Source: Cyanoderma ruficeps
Taxonomy: Eukaryota > Chordata > Aves > Passeriformes > Timaliidae
Length of the DNA: 64,000 nucleotides
Assembly (NCBI GenBank): GCA_008694505.1
Contig: VZDJ01004378.1
Location: forward strand, 10,043,472-10,107,471
Direction of reading: 5' to 3'
Part shown: positions 38,031-51,015 of the stretch, piece after piece
How the letters are laid out: each line of letters begins with the position of its first letter
Numbering within the stretch: position 1 is the stretch's first letter
Translations under genes and position numbers: made by a program
Notes under the pieces: model-generated
Database searches by the model: none
What the model saw: the letters and a program-made list of their open reading frames with translations, nothing else
What the model was told of the DNA's origin: nothing

Positions 38031-41000
38031 ACCCGTACTTTTTTTTTATTTTTCCCCCTCCCCCTTACAATTGCGATTTTGTTTAGGTATAAAATAACTG
38101 CAGTGTGTCTGAATTGCGGGCTTTCCGTGTTTTCCCTATTTTGGCTTCTTGATGGGGGTTAATGCAGAATATCGTGTTGAAGTCTGTGCAGCGAGTGCAC
38201 TTGTCTCTTTGGTTATAAACTAATCATTAACCAAACCTTCAGTTGTTGCTGTAGTCTTCAACATATATGTGTTAGTTTTGAAGTCTGAAATGTGTTTAAA
38301 CCAAGGCTTCGGAGTCTAAGTGTAAACAGTACCTGATTATTAATGCCAAGCTGTTTAAATATTTAAGATCATAGTGTGCTTCAGTCCAGTCAATAAGACT
38401 GTTCCATATTGACACGTACTCTGTGAAAGAAATTCTATTGCTTAGCTCTCTGTGTAGTTGGATAAAACAATGGAAAATGTGATATATAGCTCTACAGTGA
38501 AACCTATAGGTCATGACATGACATTCTTTTATCCATAAAGGTCCAGCTTTTGTGTGTTTATTCAAAACAACCTCCTACTGAGTGAAAAAGCCAGTATTAA
38601 ACACCTGGGTTTCTTTTTTCTAATGTTCCCTGTCTTTGTGCATTTCTTTCTCTGTGTCTGATTTTGATTCTTAATTGAGTATATTGTGGAAAAGGTTAAT
38701 GAAACCTGAAGACTTTATTGTATCTAATAGGTGTACTATTAATCATTTCAACATCTTCCATAATTTAATGGAATAGATATGATAATTTATGGATGGTAGT
38801 TATATGGGTCTGTGCATAAAACAGGTCACTGTACGGCATCAGAAAGCATCTGGGCTGTATTTTGAGTTTGAGAGCAGCTTATATGCCAAGAGGCTGATCT
38901 TGCTGCTGTTCTTTGGCAAAAGATATCAGCTGGAAGGAGACAGATAGTTTAGTGTTACATAGCTCAAAGGACCTAGAAATAAGAAATCTGACTTGCAGGT
39001 GCATAATCTTTTTAATATTTGTCTAATGCATTTGATGTTAACATTTGTGTGAATGCACCTCAGGCATTTGTTTAGTTTTGGGTAGAAATTGCAATGCAAG
39101 TGACCAGAGCGGCTAAGGGGTGTGATGCCTAAGTCTGTGAAAGTTACTTATTTGAATTTCAAAGTACTTTGAAATTCTCTTGGGTTTCTAAAATTAGCTG
39201 TCAGACGATATCAGTATAGAACTGGGAAAGTGTTACATTCTGAGAATACTGAATGTAAAGAAGCAAACCCAGAAAGCTGCTTGGTGGTGACAGAACTTGG
39301 GATCCATTGAGTGAATTCACATTCTGGGTTGTGCAAAGGCAGCGTAGCTAAAGGCAGACTGTACAGCTGTGTGACCACATCGGATGGTGGAGTAGTGTAT
39401 ACCAGCTGGTGCTAAGGAGGGAGCTAAAACCTTCGCAACTCACAGAAAAATCCACAACTAATCATACCCATATTAGTATCTTAGTTCTGTCATTAGCATT
39501 AATGGTCACAGTAGAATTATTCAGAAGTAATAATGTTCAAGGTGAATAAGATCACCAGAATCTGAGCCTTAGGTACTGTTCCTTATCTTCTTGAAGAAAT
39601 AGATATTTTAAATGGTTTTATTTTAAGAAAATGAAATTGCAAATCCAGTGATGCATACTGATACCTTCTGCTAGCTTGTTCCACTCTGGTGTTTCTCTCT
39701 GGTGCTCAAAAGGTGACAGCAGAAGCTTTAGTAACCAAGTTAAAAGTTTCTTGGGGTTAAGGACATGTCTCTCTAATTGTCAGATTTTATTATTTTGAGG
39801 ATTCCGATTTCAAGTCAGGAAACGGTAAAGCAGTTTGTCCATTATTTCTGCTTTAGCGAAATGGCTTGCCATGGTATCTGGACATAAAAGATATTGAATA
39901 CACTAAGGGTTTGGCATTTTTAAAAATAGATTATTGCACAGCTCAAATAGCTCAATCAGCCTAAAAATTAAATGTCTTGCTTGCACCTCTGAAACTGCTA
40001 TTCTTCTGTAGTTTTATTGATCTGTCTGAAATCACCTTGAACTGTGATTACTTAACTTCCATTATATTGAAATAGTACAGTAAAATTGTGGTGTTCAGTT
40101 TTCACTGGACTTACTTGTCCATTTTTTCATGTTTTATGAACAGAATTGGTAAAATGGGAAGTCCTACAGAGGAAAGTATATCTTGATAATGAAAGCTGAG
40201 GGAATAATGTAGGAGGTAGTGTGTTGGGCAATATGCAGTGAATTTGATTTTGCCTTCCTGAGTGGGCTGATAGTATTTAAAAAATTCCATTATACATTAT
40301 TTGCAGTGACAATTTGTTGCATTTTAAATTGGTAAGTGTGTGTATTGCCTGTTCAGTTCAGCATTAAGGACATCGCAACTTCTGCATTTATGAATACTGT
40401 CTCATAAATATAATATTAAGGGAATTTGTAAAGAGTTAATCTCTAATAATAAGATTAACATGATGCACTGCAAGTTTTGTCCTGCAGTTTGTTAACCAGG
40501 AAAGGATAGTTGCAAGCTAGCTATATTGCTTTCTTCTGAGCTACTGGAGGCTGGCTGAGCTTTCAGTTATTTACCTCAATAGAAAACTGAAAGGGAAAAA
40601 GTGAACAAAGGAGGTCTGTTTTGCCTGTCCCACTTGCTGGGCTGTTGTCTTTGCCCTTTTCAGTGAAGGAGGGGGTAGAGCTGGGTCAGAGTTGAAGAAC
40701 ACTGAAAAGGAATTCAAGTCTTATATTGAAATGTGAATGATAGCTTAGTTTGAGCACCGAACACATTTGTTTGAATTGATTTTTTTCTGTCTGCGGGAGC
40801 TTTAACTGACAGATGGTGATGGACTGGCATATAGACTGCTAGAAGGTACAGCTAGATGTGTGTTCAGACCCTGATTAGATGCTCAGTAAACAAGTGCATA
40901 TCTGATGAGACTTTTAATACTGGAGATACTGATGCTAGACACTGTGTGACACACTAGACATTTGATTGTGTGAATTAAGGGCAGACCCCTGCAGCTGGCA

Positions 41001-41919
41001 TACATTCAGGCTTACTTGTCTAGCCTAATTGCATTGCAAATACTCCTCTGGATTGATCTTTAGCTTTTCCCTTCTAGTAAATGTTGAATAAGTGCAGAAA
41101 TGTTCATCTGGATCCTCTATTAACTGTTGTTAAGAAGCTTTAAATTTTTGTTTTGGTTTGCTTTATGAACTGGGCTCTCTCTTAGTATTCATTTTGTGAA
41201 TGCACTGTTTTTCTACACTGTTTTGGTTTTGAAATGGCTCAATTCATAATGTGATTACAGCTTTCCCCTTGTTAACTTTTTAGTATGGAAGCATAACAGC
41301 TTGAATTATAAAATGTTTCTGTAAGAGCTCACAGTACCACCATTCTCCTTTAAGCAACTAAACTTTATGTAAAAAAAAGCAGCATTTGATGTAGAGCATC
41401 TCAGATGCATGAAAATAGCCAAGAGAGGAAAAAAAGGCTAGTTCAAGTTATGAGGACGTGATAACTTTAAAAAACAGCCTCATTAGAAAGGAACTAGCTG
41501 TCTAAATTGTCAGTTACATCAGACAGAACTGGTACAGATGTTGTCTTTCTGAATTCTGTAAATACTCAAGTAAGACTGCTGAATTGGGATGCATCCCAAT
41601 TGGAATTGAGTTGCCCTTATACTGCGTCTGCACCACTAGGTATACATGACCTTTAATTTCCTTGGGCTTAAAGTATCTAATTGTTACTGTTCAACAGCTT
41701 GTTTGAGAAAAAAACAGCCGATCCATAAGTTCCCTCTTGTGTGAGTTAGTCTTTGGCCACTAATTAGGTTTTTCTAGACAGCCAACCAAAATATTAACAT
41801 ACCATTTTCCTTTAGACTGTTACCTAAGTGAGGACATGACAGTGTTTATACATGAGGACAGATTGTCTTTTTCTGATCTGTGCCTCTGACTTCAAACTTT
41901 CTTTTCTCTGTGTTTTCAG
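38031..41919 (+). other. Inferred NRCAM intron 1, no gene recognised
   Basis: AT-rich sequence after the CpG island, beginning with a T/C-rich tract at about 38036-38065. No coding frame or mobile element was recognised. A perfect palindrome at 41582 is listed separately. Confidence 0.5.
41582..41601. repeat. Perfect 20-bp palindrome
   Basis: The half-site aattgggatg is followed immediately by its reverse complement with no spacer. It has a GC-containing core (ggatgcatcc), so it is not a trivial AT palindrome. Confidence 0.9.
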
Positions 41920-42157
41920 TGCTGCTGTGTTTGTCCAGCATGATTCTGAGGGTTCATGTAAAGGACTGCCTTTACAATGTCACAACACTGTCGGGCTCTG
42001 TGTGTGTCTGTATTTGTGAAGGCAGTGTGTAATCAGTGAGTGCAGAAGTCAGCCTTTATACCACCTTTGGAGTCAGGAAACAGTTCTGCTGGTGGAGAGC
42101 AATTCCATGGAGTTAACTGACCAGAGCACAGGTGCTGGCCAAGGGAAGGCTTCCCCA
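41920..42157 (+). other. NRCAM: Candidate second 5' UTR exon of NRCAM
   Basis: This 238-nt segment is bounded by a strong acceptor (pyrimidine-rich ttcttttctctgtgttttcag ending at 41919) and a good donor (ccca then gtgagtatt at 42158). It has no long coding frame: an ATG at 41940 gives a 30-codon upstream frame ending at 42032. A second ATG at 42107 stays open for 17 codons to the exon end, in phase 0. Its composition is higher in GC than the flanks. Position and strand fit a non-coding NRCAM exon, but no transcript data support it here. Confidence 0.5.
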
Positions 42158-43019
42158 GTGAGTATTGTAGCAGAGTAGTTGAAATCAACGAAATTCAAAG
42201 GAAGAGGAAAAACAAATCTTGAGAAGCACCACTTTTCAAGAGTGCTTGAGTTAAGCGGTATACATCAGTAGGCTTGTAACAAGTTACCCTTTGTAACAAG
42301 ATCGATGGTTCTCTTCCCTGTTTCTCCAGTACTTAGAAGGAGTAAGAAGTAGGGCTTCCCACCCTCCTGCTGTTCATATCTCTAAGACAATCAAAATGCA
42401 GGAGGTGCTTGATGTGCATTCCTTCTTAGGATTTTCAAGCCATAGCAGGAAGAGGAAAGCTTGGCCACAGCTCTTCTTTGGGTGTGATAAACAGGTTTAG
42501 TGACTTGGTTACTGCCACTTTGAGTAAACTGGAATCTGTGGGTCCCTCCACCCAGCCCCACCACCACCTGTAGATCAGTGCTGTGATCTCTGGACAAACT
42601 AAATATATATTAGGATGTTAAATGCTCTTGTATTGGTACTCCTTTGAAATGGAAGTAATTTTTAAATTGTGAGCTCAGCTGAATTTGGTATATTTTGCTG
42701 CAGTTGTTATGTGGCAACAAAAAAATCAAAACCCGGTTTTCCCATCAAGTGAGATGACATGCCGATAGACTGCTTTAGCCATTTTACTGATTTTTCATCC
42801 CTTCTGACTAGGAAATTCCTGCTGAAGCTCAGAAAATCAAAATATATTCCTTTTCCTTTCCTATCCTTTCAAAATTGTACAGGATTTGAGTAAGTTTACA
42901 AGAGAGAACCCTTCATTAAAAGAGAAGAGAACAGAAATGGATATTTTGCATGCAATGCTGAATACACGGAAGCCTCTAGGCATTCTCAAGTCTTGAAACT
43001 GTAAGTTTTGTGTTCTGGT
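42158..43019 (+). other. Inferred NRCAM intron, no gene recognised
   Basis: Intronic sequence between the candidate exon and a CR1 fragment. A 68-codon minus-strand frame at 42391-42597 has no recognisable motif. Confidence 0.45.
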
Positions 43020-43255
43020 CCAGCTGCTGTGAAGAACTCTGTTCTCTCAATGGAGGGAAGTTTTTTTATGATGAGAACAATCAGCCATTGGAATAATCTC
43101 CCCAGGCAAGCGGTTGATTCCCCAACACTGGACACTTTTAAGATGCATCTGGACAGACTGTTGGGACATCTTGTCTAGACTGTGCTTTTGCCAAGAAAAG
43201 CTGAACCAGAGGTCCTTGAGATCCTTTTCCCACGTGGTGTGTCTATAGTTGTGTG
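43020..43255 (+). mobile_element. CR1 LINE 3' fragment, sense
   Basis: The segment from about 43055 translates as the CR1 ORF2 C-terminus (Phe-Phe-Met-Met-Arg, then HWNNLPR-like and LDTFK-like stretches with changes). It is followed by a gatccttttcccacgtgg 3' UTR-like block. 5' truncated. Confidence 0.8.
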
Positions 43256-43988
43256 CTACGTTCTTGAGGCTCTTACAGACAATCCACAGTCTTCTGAGCT
43301 TCTTTCAGATGCAGGTGTCATTATTATTTCCTTGGCCTAGGTTTGCTTAGGGCATAGAGGCAGATAAGAATTATCACAATTGCTGCAACTCAGTCTAAGC
43401 AGTACTACAAGGGTGTTTGGAACAACTTTGGGCTTGTGAAGGAACTCATCCTTCGTATTAGAGCGGTACCCTATGTTTAGTTTGATTTGCTTTTTGCCTA
43501 CTGGAGTGATTGTCTCTTTATTGAAGTTTCTATACAGTGCAGCTTTGACACCTGTAATGTGAAAATAGTCTTTCAAATATCCCTGTTTTTCTTCAGAAGC
43601 ATTTCATGTATTTACGGACCTTGGAGTCTAGTAGCTAGTATTTCAATGTATTACAAGGTGCAACATCTTTCCCAGACAACAACAAACCTATAATCTCAAT
43701 ATAAATTGAAACTTCAGGTTTCTGGTTTTCTGCTTTTCTGTGGTTGGAGTGATTTAAAAATTGTATCTAAACCTGGTTCTAGACAGGGATAAAATGAGGA
43801 GTATCTAAACTTATATGTGAGCTATTTCTGCATGATAAAGTTGAAATGTAGGCAATTGCATAACTGGAAGACAAGCCAGTCCAAGGTGACTAAAAGCTAA
43901 GTATCTATTAGACCTTGTATGTAGTAGTTGTATAAAGTGCATTTTTAACTTAGAAAAAATGTTAGAACATATAAAAAGAAGAGTGTGA

Positions 43989-44002
43989 CCACCAGAGGGC
44001 AG
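43989..44002 (+). promoter_or_regulatory. CTCF-like binding site
   Basis: ccaccagagggcag matches the vertebrate CTCF core CCASYAGRKGGCRS at every position. It lies about 6.5 kb inside the inferred NRCAM intron. A sequence match alone does not prove occupancy. Confidence 0.55.
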
Positions 44003-47000
44003 ACACAGAGTTTAATGACTCCAACCCTAAATCCTTTGAAAGGAGTCTATGCCTATAAAAATGAAATAATGACTGAATAAACAACACAGTAAAAATGCAC
44101 AAAATTTCATACACTGACAGAAATATAATACTGATTAATGTTAAGATGAAAGTAAATACATCTGCTAGGAGCGCACCTGAGGTTTTATATTTCTACAGTG
44201 GAAGTCAGAGTAGTTCATCAGATCATGCAGTTGCGCTGTAAATAATGAGTTCTTAAACTTAACTCATTTGCCTTTATATTGAGTCCAGTAATTTTAATTC
44301 GAGCATGTTTTTCATTTGAAAATGAAAAGTACACTCCTTTCTCAATAGTTTCTCCCTTATAGTTAAAAGAATAAAGAATCTTTCTGAATTAAATTTAATG
44401 CTTTCCCAGATATACCCCAGGATTTGCATATACTTTAATTAATAACATTTATTTCTTTAAAGTGTGTGATTTTGCTCTTCAGAGTATTATGGAAAATATT
44501 TAATGTTATGGACCTAAAATTAAATGCTTCAATAAAGTAGCCTTCTTCAGGAAAGCTGTGGTGCGGATTTTAGTGAAAAGTGATGTCTAGTAATTTTTAT
44601 TTAGCCTACGTGATAGGAATATACTGTTTAATTAAAGCAAGTTATGTTTTGGGTTTTACTGCTCATGCACTGTCTCAAGTTACAGTGATAGTGTCTTTTC
44701 TTTCAATTACTTTCCTCTAAAGCCTAGACTGTTTTTATGAGGAAAGAAAAACCTGTAAGCCTTTGTTTGGAAGCCACTGTATTCTTTACAATCATGTCCT
44801 AACACCTTTGGTTGCTCTCTGGGCATCTCAACTCTACCAGTTATGTTGGAGTGATCCATCATCAAAATAGCCTTTAATGCTTCCCCAGATTTCCAATCTC
44901 CCCACTATCATTTGTCATTTGCAGCAGAAACAGTTCCATTAATGGTAGGATTCCTGGAGAGATCCTTTGTAAAATGGTTTGCAGATATCATCCCCAAAAC
45001 TTTATCTGGAGGAATTTCTCCAAGTTACTACTGAAGTTTTATGTCGTTCATAACGTTCTCACACTCTTGGCATTGAAATATAGGAATAGGTCACATCCAG
45101 AATTGACAGGATCCAACACTTGAAAGGATATAATGGCAATTTACTATGAATATACAAATCTTAATAAATCCTGAATAATGTGTCCTAGCTTCTCTCCACC
45201 TCCCATGTCTAGAAGCCGAGAAACACCTAAAAATGAGATCAAAGTTGCAGTTAATAATTGGTTGATTTTTGCATCTTTTTAAAAAAATGCCTAAAATTAT
45301 GAGACTTGATAGCTCTCTACAAGGGCTCAATTCTGTTCCCTAGATACAGTGATGGAAACACTATTGCTGAGAGCACCTGCAGCATCACAATCTGTTGGAA
45401 GTTTAATGGCTGCCAGGGCTAATGCCAAAGTTCACATTAGTAGGAAGATCAGTCTTTGTGTTCTTTATGTTATGCAGACATTTAAGTGTGTTTTTTTTCC
45501 TGAGGTAAAGCTGTCCTGAAAGAGTCAAACATTCCTGTGAATTCCCCTACCCACTTAGTTTAGCTGAGATTATATTGAAAGACAGCCCAACAGTTACTAA
45601 TCATACTCGTGACAGCAAGCTGAAGTAAATAAATGCCATTATTTTTATTTTTATAGATTGCATAGTTCAAATTGCAAACTAATAGGTAGCTTCCTTGTTT
45701 GACTGTCAATAAAAAGACATGTTTATTGGAATGGAAGAGAGAAGAGGAAGAAAGTGCTGAAACCAGAAGCAAATGTCGAGATAACGTGTGGGGAAGCAGA
45801 GCAAAGAGAAGAAGTCTATTTAATTACATACAAATAGGTACTAACAGGATAGAGCCGATTTCTTGTTTACTAAAACAAAATCTCGAGCTGTAGTTTTAGT
45901 AAGTGATGCTCATAACTCTGAAGTATTGTCTGAACTAGTAAAGAATTAAGTTTAAAAAAGTAATTTGTAAGATTCTTCTCATAAATCCTGCTCGTCTGTT
46001 CCTTTACTTGCTGCTCACAAGTGGAAAAATGACTTTTCTGTGATGGTCCCTTGATCTGTGCTCCAGTGATTATTATAGACACATCTGAGTTTTGAGAGAA
46101 CACTGGAATGAAAATTGCAAAACAGTACAAGAAGATATTTCTGGGAAGATGCAGAATAAGGCTGATCCCTGAAGTTGAGTGCCTGGATTATACTGGATAG
46201 TAGAGGATGGAGTGAGATTTCTGTTTCTCAGAGTATATTTAAAAATAGTTGAATATTTGCTTTTATTAGTCAAAGATAAATATCTGTGGTTGTGGGAAAT
46301 AATTTATAATTCACTACGGTGAGCTAGTGCACTACTTTAATTTGTGATCTTTTTCAACAATAGAATTCAGATTAGTGGAATTAGGAATTGTTTCATCATA
46401 ATTACAGTAATGTTCCCCAGTTTTAATGTTAATTTAGTGTTATAATTAACAAAGAAAGGAACTGAACTGATGGCGTTGATATATTACTTGGAATTTAAAC
46501 ATTTTAGGACTTTTCAATATATTGCCATTAAAATATTACTATGGGAAATAGAGATATTGATAATTTTTAACACTAAGTATCTCATTGGAAAAAGCAACCC
46601 ATCCCTTTTCAGATAGAACTGAAAATGTAACTCAACCTTTGCAATGTAATTTAATTTCCGAACACTAATCCTCTAACAAAGACTTGAGCAGAGCCCAAAA
46701 TTAAACACTTGCAAGTCTATAAGTAGGACCCAGAAGAGCAACATTTTTTACTCCCTTTTCTTCTTTATCCCTTTATTGCTGTTTCTACCATCCAGTGATA
46801 GATTTTAAATACCTGCTATTCAGGCATAGGCAAGTAATTAGTATGTAAATCTTGCTTTGAGTGCAATTGAGTGTTAGTAGGCACAGAAATGTAAAACAAA
46901 GCTTACAGTTTCCTTTTAAGAAGGCTTACATACTTTAATATAATCAGACAGTCAGACTTTGAAGTATCTTAAAACCTTTGTTGTCTAATGACTTCTGAGT

Positions 47001-48840
47001 TTTCATATAAAATTATTTCACAAATTTCTGTGTGTTCTTTGAGGCTGTGGCCATCTGTCCATACATTACCAGTCCTAATGAGGTTGTAGTGTGTGACTCC
47101 ACCTTCTAGACACAATTGATGGGTACTATGCACTGCAGATTTTTAGCACTTACCTTTTTCAAGAATATTAAAGCTTGTTCCACTAAATCAATTCATATTG
47201 GTGAATTTTGTTACTGTTTTATTATGTCACTATCCAGTACCACAATTTAAAAACCATGTGTGAAAGGACACATGGTTAGCATAAATATTCCACTTTCAGA
47301 AGCACTTCATGTAGCATACCTTGCTCATCAAAAGTTTCCTTTGCTGTTAATGAAACTCCATTTGAGGTGATTAATCTTATTGGTGATATGGAAAGGAAAA
47401 CTTAAATTTAAATCAGACTTGTTTAATTCTGAATAGTGCTTCAGTAGCTTCAGTACTGGAAAGCTAACAACTATACTTGAAAGAAAATATAATATCCTGA
47501 AGGTGGCTGAGGACAGTGCCACTAATACTGTGGTTGGAGAGCCAGCATGGCCAGATCATCCTCACTGACTTCAGCATGAATGATATTCTGTTGAAGTGAA
47601 GTTATTGATTAGATACAAAGCTTGATGACAAAAGGCGATGAGTTTTGAGATTCCATTCTTTTTTGTTATACTTTGAAGCGGGGGGTGTGTTTGGGTGCAG
47701 CATCCCTTGCACATCCAGCCAACTGTCCCAGGAACTGGTAGTGGTTTCAAGTTGTAATCAATAGAAATATCATCATACAGTAGTCTTAAATAAAGAGCTT
47801 TCCATTGTGTGTATTTCTGTTGATTCTCCAAGCTGTGATTTCTGCTAGAGGTTGTTTCTATTTATTTTTCAGGCTATTTATTAAGTGTGTTTGAAATGTA
47901 GAAGTGCCCCAAATTGACTTCTTTAGAGCAAATGTAGATAAGAGACCAGGAGAATAATTTTTTTGTGCTGTGCTGTCTGCTCTGAGGTCAGTGTTAGTGG
48001 AGGGATTTGTGTCCATTCATAGTCAACAGCTCAACTGACTTCATTGACATCAGTTACACTGCAGTGTTCTTCTGTAACTTATTATGTGTATGCATCTGTT
48101 ATCCCTGTGGCTTTTAAAAAAACTTTTAGTAATTATTGATTAATGATCCTTTTACTGCCTTGCTCGTAGGGAAGGAAATGAGGGTGAGAATGTCACCTTC
48201 TGGGGTGATGACTGTGCTGTGCACATCAGCACTGGTTCCCAGCTGGTCCTAAGGTGTATTCTGTGTTTGACATTGCTGCTGCTCATCACTGTCAATTCAA
48301 TGTGGTCATGATTGATCTTTAAGGAATAGGAAAACTTTTGGAATCGCCTAACAGTGTATATGAAGAACAAACTTGTCTGTAGTGGCTGAGTTTTTTGAGA
48401 AGCTAGAGTTGTGAAGCTGATCGCACTTGGACTGAGTGAGAACCTGTAATGCAAGTGGTAGGTGCAAGCTTTGCTTGGGAAAACTGTTCTGATCCTGTCT
48501 GGGTAGTAATTTAAAGTACTTGCAGGAACATTGGTGATACAGTGAATTTACTTCAGCTGTATGAGAAAAATGTGTGAGAATTGAGTGGCGTTCTACTTTT
48601 CCATCTGGTGTCATTATTTTAAAATTACATGAAAATGTCTCAGCATTTCTGGCTTTTTCTGGTCTACCATCTATGTAAAATGGGAATAATGCCTCTAGGC
48701 TCGATCTGAAGCTTGAGTTGGGCTTTTGATCATTTGCTGTTATTTAGTTCAGTGCGACTTTGATAAAACAAGTATTTCGAGGTACTATGCCAAAAACCTA
48801 AATTTGGAAACCATTAAGGAAGCAACACACATGCAGATAA
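44003..48840 (+). other. Inferred NRCAM intron, no gene recognised
   Basis: AT-rich sequence with short chance frames on both strands. No mobile element or exon could be assigned. Confidence 0.5.
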
Positions 48841-48846
48841 AGTAGA

Positions 48847-48950
48847 CTTAATTGTTAACAAATTGTTAATTTGTTGACAAATTAGCAAATTCAACTTAAT
48901 TGTTAATTTGTCGACAAATTAACAAATTCAACTTAATTGTTGACAAATTT
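48847..48950. repeat. AT-rich repeat array with perfect 26-bp palindrome
   Basis: Related units starting with acttaattgtt recur at about 48847, 48894 and 48931. The middle unit contains a perfect 26-bp palindrome at 48900-48925 with gtcgac at its centre. The first unit carries an imperfect version of the same palindrome. Strong hairpin or cruciform potential. Confidence 0.85.
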
Positions 48951-49236
48951 TGTGAGATGACCATGGTGTATCCTTGAAAAAGACAATGTAATCCCTTGTC
49001 TCCAAATAACTTTCTCAATGTTGTTGCACAGTCATACAGCTGTTTGTTTAAAGAGAGTGAATGGAAAAGTAATTGACTGTTTACTGTTGTGTTGAATAAT
49101 GCTCATCTGTGGAATCTAATCTCTTGGATGGGGTGTGATGGTCCTTTATCACATGGTTGTGGAAGTCTCTTCATCTGGATTAAATGAGAGTCTGCAAAAT
49201 ATTTTCTGCTGATTATGCATGATCTGTTTCTTTCAG

Positions 49237-49496
49237 TTTACCATAAAATCCGTTGGATTTTGTATTTCCTGGCTGTCCTGCATATACTCAGGAGATTGCT
49301 TTGTAAAGAGGAAGAGTTTCAGCTTCCTCAGGGAGTCTCTGGGAATGCTGGATTCTTGATATCAGATGCTAGTCATGCTTGCAAGCATCTCCAGTTGGCC
49401 TGTGCACAGCTGGAGCTGCCTAGGGAAACTTCAGGGACTGTCCATTATTCCCAGCCGAAGAGGTCATGGTTACCAGCTGCCTTGTTATGAAGGCAG
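49237..49496 (+). other. Possible alternative non-coding exon
   Basis: A ctgtttctttcag acceptor ends at 49236, and a ggcag then gtgaga donor begins at 49497, enclosing 260 nt of higher-GC sequence. An open frame runs through most of it, but its ATG (49215) lies upstream of the acceptor and its product has no recognised motif. It may be an alternative 5' exon, an exonised sequence or chance. Confidence 0.25.
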
Positions 49497-50712
49497 GTGA
49501 GAGTTTATTCACTTTATTTGCTGTGCAAATGCTACAAGGGGCTGATTTGAGATATTTCAGTTGAACAGTTCCTGGTCCATGGTGGAGGATGATAAGTGTG
49601 CTGGGTGTGCATACAGACACAGCCCTGATACCTGGTAATCCTACGGTGTTTTGTATTTAGTTTTGTTTTTCTCCACAATTAGAAATTCTGTTTATCTTGC
49701 CACAATACAAAGTATATTGCTTTAGATCAAATTTTGGTAGTAAAATCAGGATAAAGGAACTGATACACATTTTACAACTTTCTGGAAAAATTCTGTGATA
49801 TTGTTCCATTTTCCTGGAAGCACACTACGTCTTAAGTAGTTTCTCTGCTGGTGTTAATTGCTAACTTTACTGTCATTGCTACTAACAGCATGTAATGTTT
49901 CAAACAGCTTCTGAAATTGGATGTCTTTATTCTGATGACAGCATGGTGTACAAATGTTAGCACTTCATCAAGACGGTATAGCAGTAGAGTTGAGCAATGG
50001 GGAATTCCATCAGGCCTCTGAGCTTTCACCCAATGAAGGCTGGGAAGGTATTGCCACAAATGTATCCTTTTCTCGTGGTTATCTGCTTTTAGTTACTATC
50101 AGAGATGGGACCTTGGGATACTTGTTATTATGCTGAGTGTATGCCAGGCTTGGTAAGACATGCAGCACCAGACTAAACTAAACCAGATCAGGGCTTGGAA
50201 CCCTATTGGACTATAGGATATTTTTCTGACAAATGTTACTGTAATAATTGAACATATCTGTAAACATAGTGTTCATTGTGTGTTTATGCATAATAGAGTG
50301 GAATCCTGTCTTCATAACTTAAACTCAGCTGTACCAGAATCTGAACTGTTTGGTATAGGGTAGATCTCCCCAATAGAATTTTGTTTTTAGCATTTTGCAT
50401 CTTGTTGAAAAATAAGAACTTTCTGAAGACCAGTCCAATGAAATCCTTCTCTGTCTTTCCTTAAAGGCAGTAAGGAATCATTAGGATATTGTGTTTAACT
50501 TTGAATTTGTTCCTGTGCTGAACAGAGTGGGAAGCAAATGTTTAAACTAGGTGACTTCCAGAAATTCTTCCAACCTTAACTAGTCTAATTGTTCGGATGT
50601 CTTCTGTCCATTTCAGAAAAAGTTTGTCTGTCATTCTTCTGTGGAAAAATGTTTCAGAGTATTGGAAGAAAGAACATTCTTTTTTTCTCCCAGCCACTGG
50701 GTTACAGAAGAA

Positions 50713-50798
50713 GTTTTGGGTTTGGTTTTTTGTTTGTTTGGTTTGGTTTGTTGTTGTTGGGAGGTTTTTCGTTTGTTTGTTTTGGTTTGGTTTTTTGG
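50713..50798. repeat. (GTTT)n-like low-complexity tract
   Basis: About 85 bp composed almost only of G and T, with gttt/ggttt periodicity. Confidence 0.85.
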
Positions 50799-50879
50799 GC
50801 TTTATGGGATCTCAGTCACTTCTCTCCTCTGGGTTCTAACTGCCAGGACCCAGAACATGTTACATGAGAGTTTCCATCT

Positions 50880-51015
50880 GCCCTGAGCCCCTGTGCAACA
50901 AGGAATGAATGGCTGGCAGAGATTGTATGCCAGATTATACTGTCCAATGAGGCTGTATTCTGTAATAAACCATCAGCAGCCCTATTCAATCAGCTTTTCT
51001 CACGTGGAACATGAA
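50880..51015. mobile_element. Possible old LTR remnant
   Basis: The block containing tctgtaataaaccatcagc followed by ttcaatcagcttttctcacg resembles the poly(A)-signal/R-U5 part of an avian endogenous retrovirus LTR. No terminal repeats, primer-binding site, partner LTR or retroviral genes were seen. Assignment is weak. Confidence 0.3.

Noticed and set aside
37449..38032. Long open frames on both strands (179 and 181 codons) in the CpG island
   Set aside because: They overlap each other on opposite strands, owe their openness to GC richness and the minisatellite, and encode Pro/Ala/Arg/Gly-rich text without any domain.
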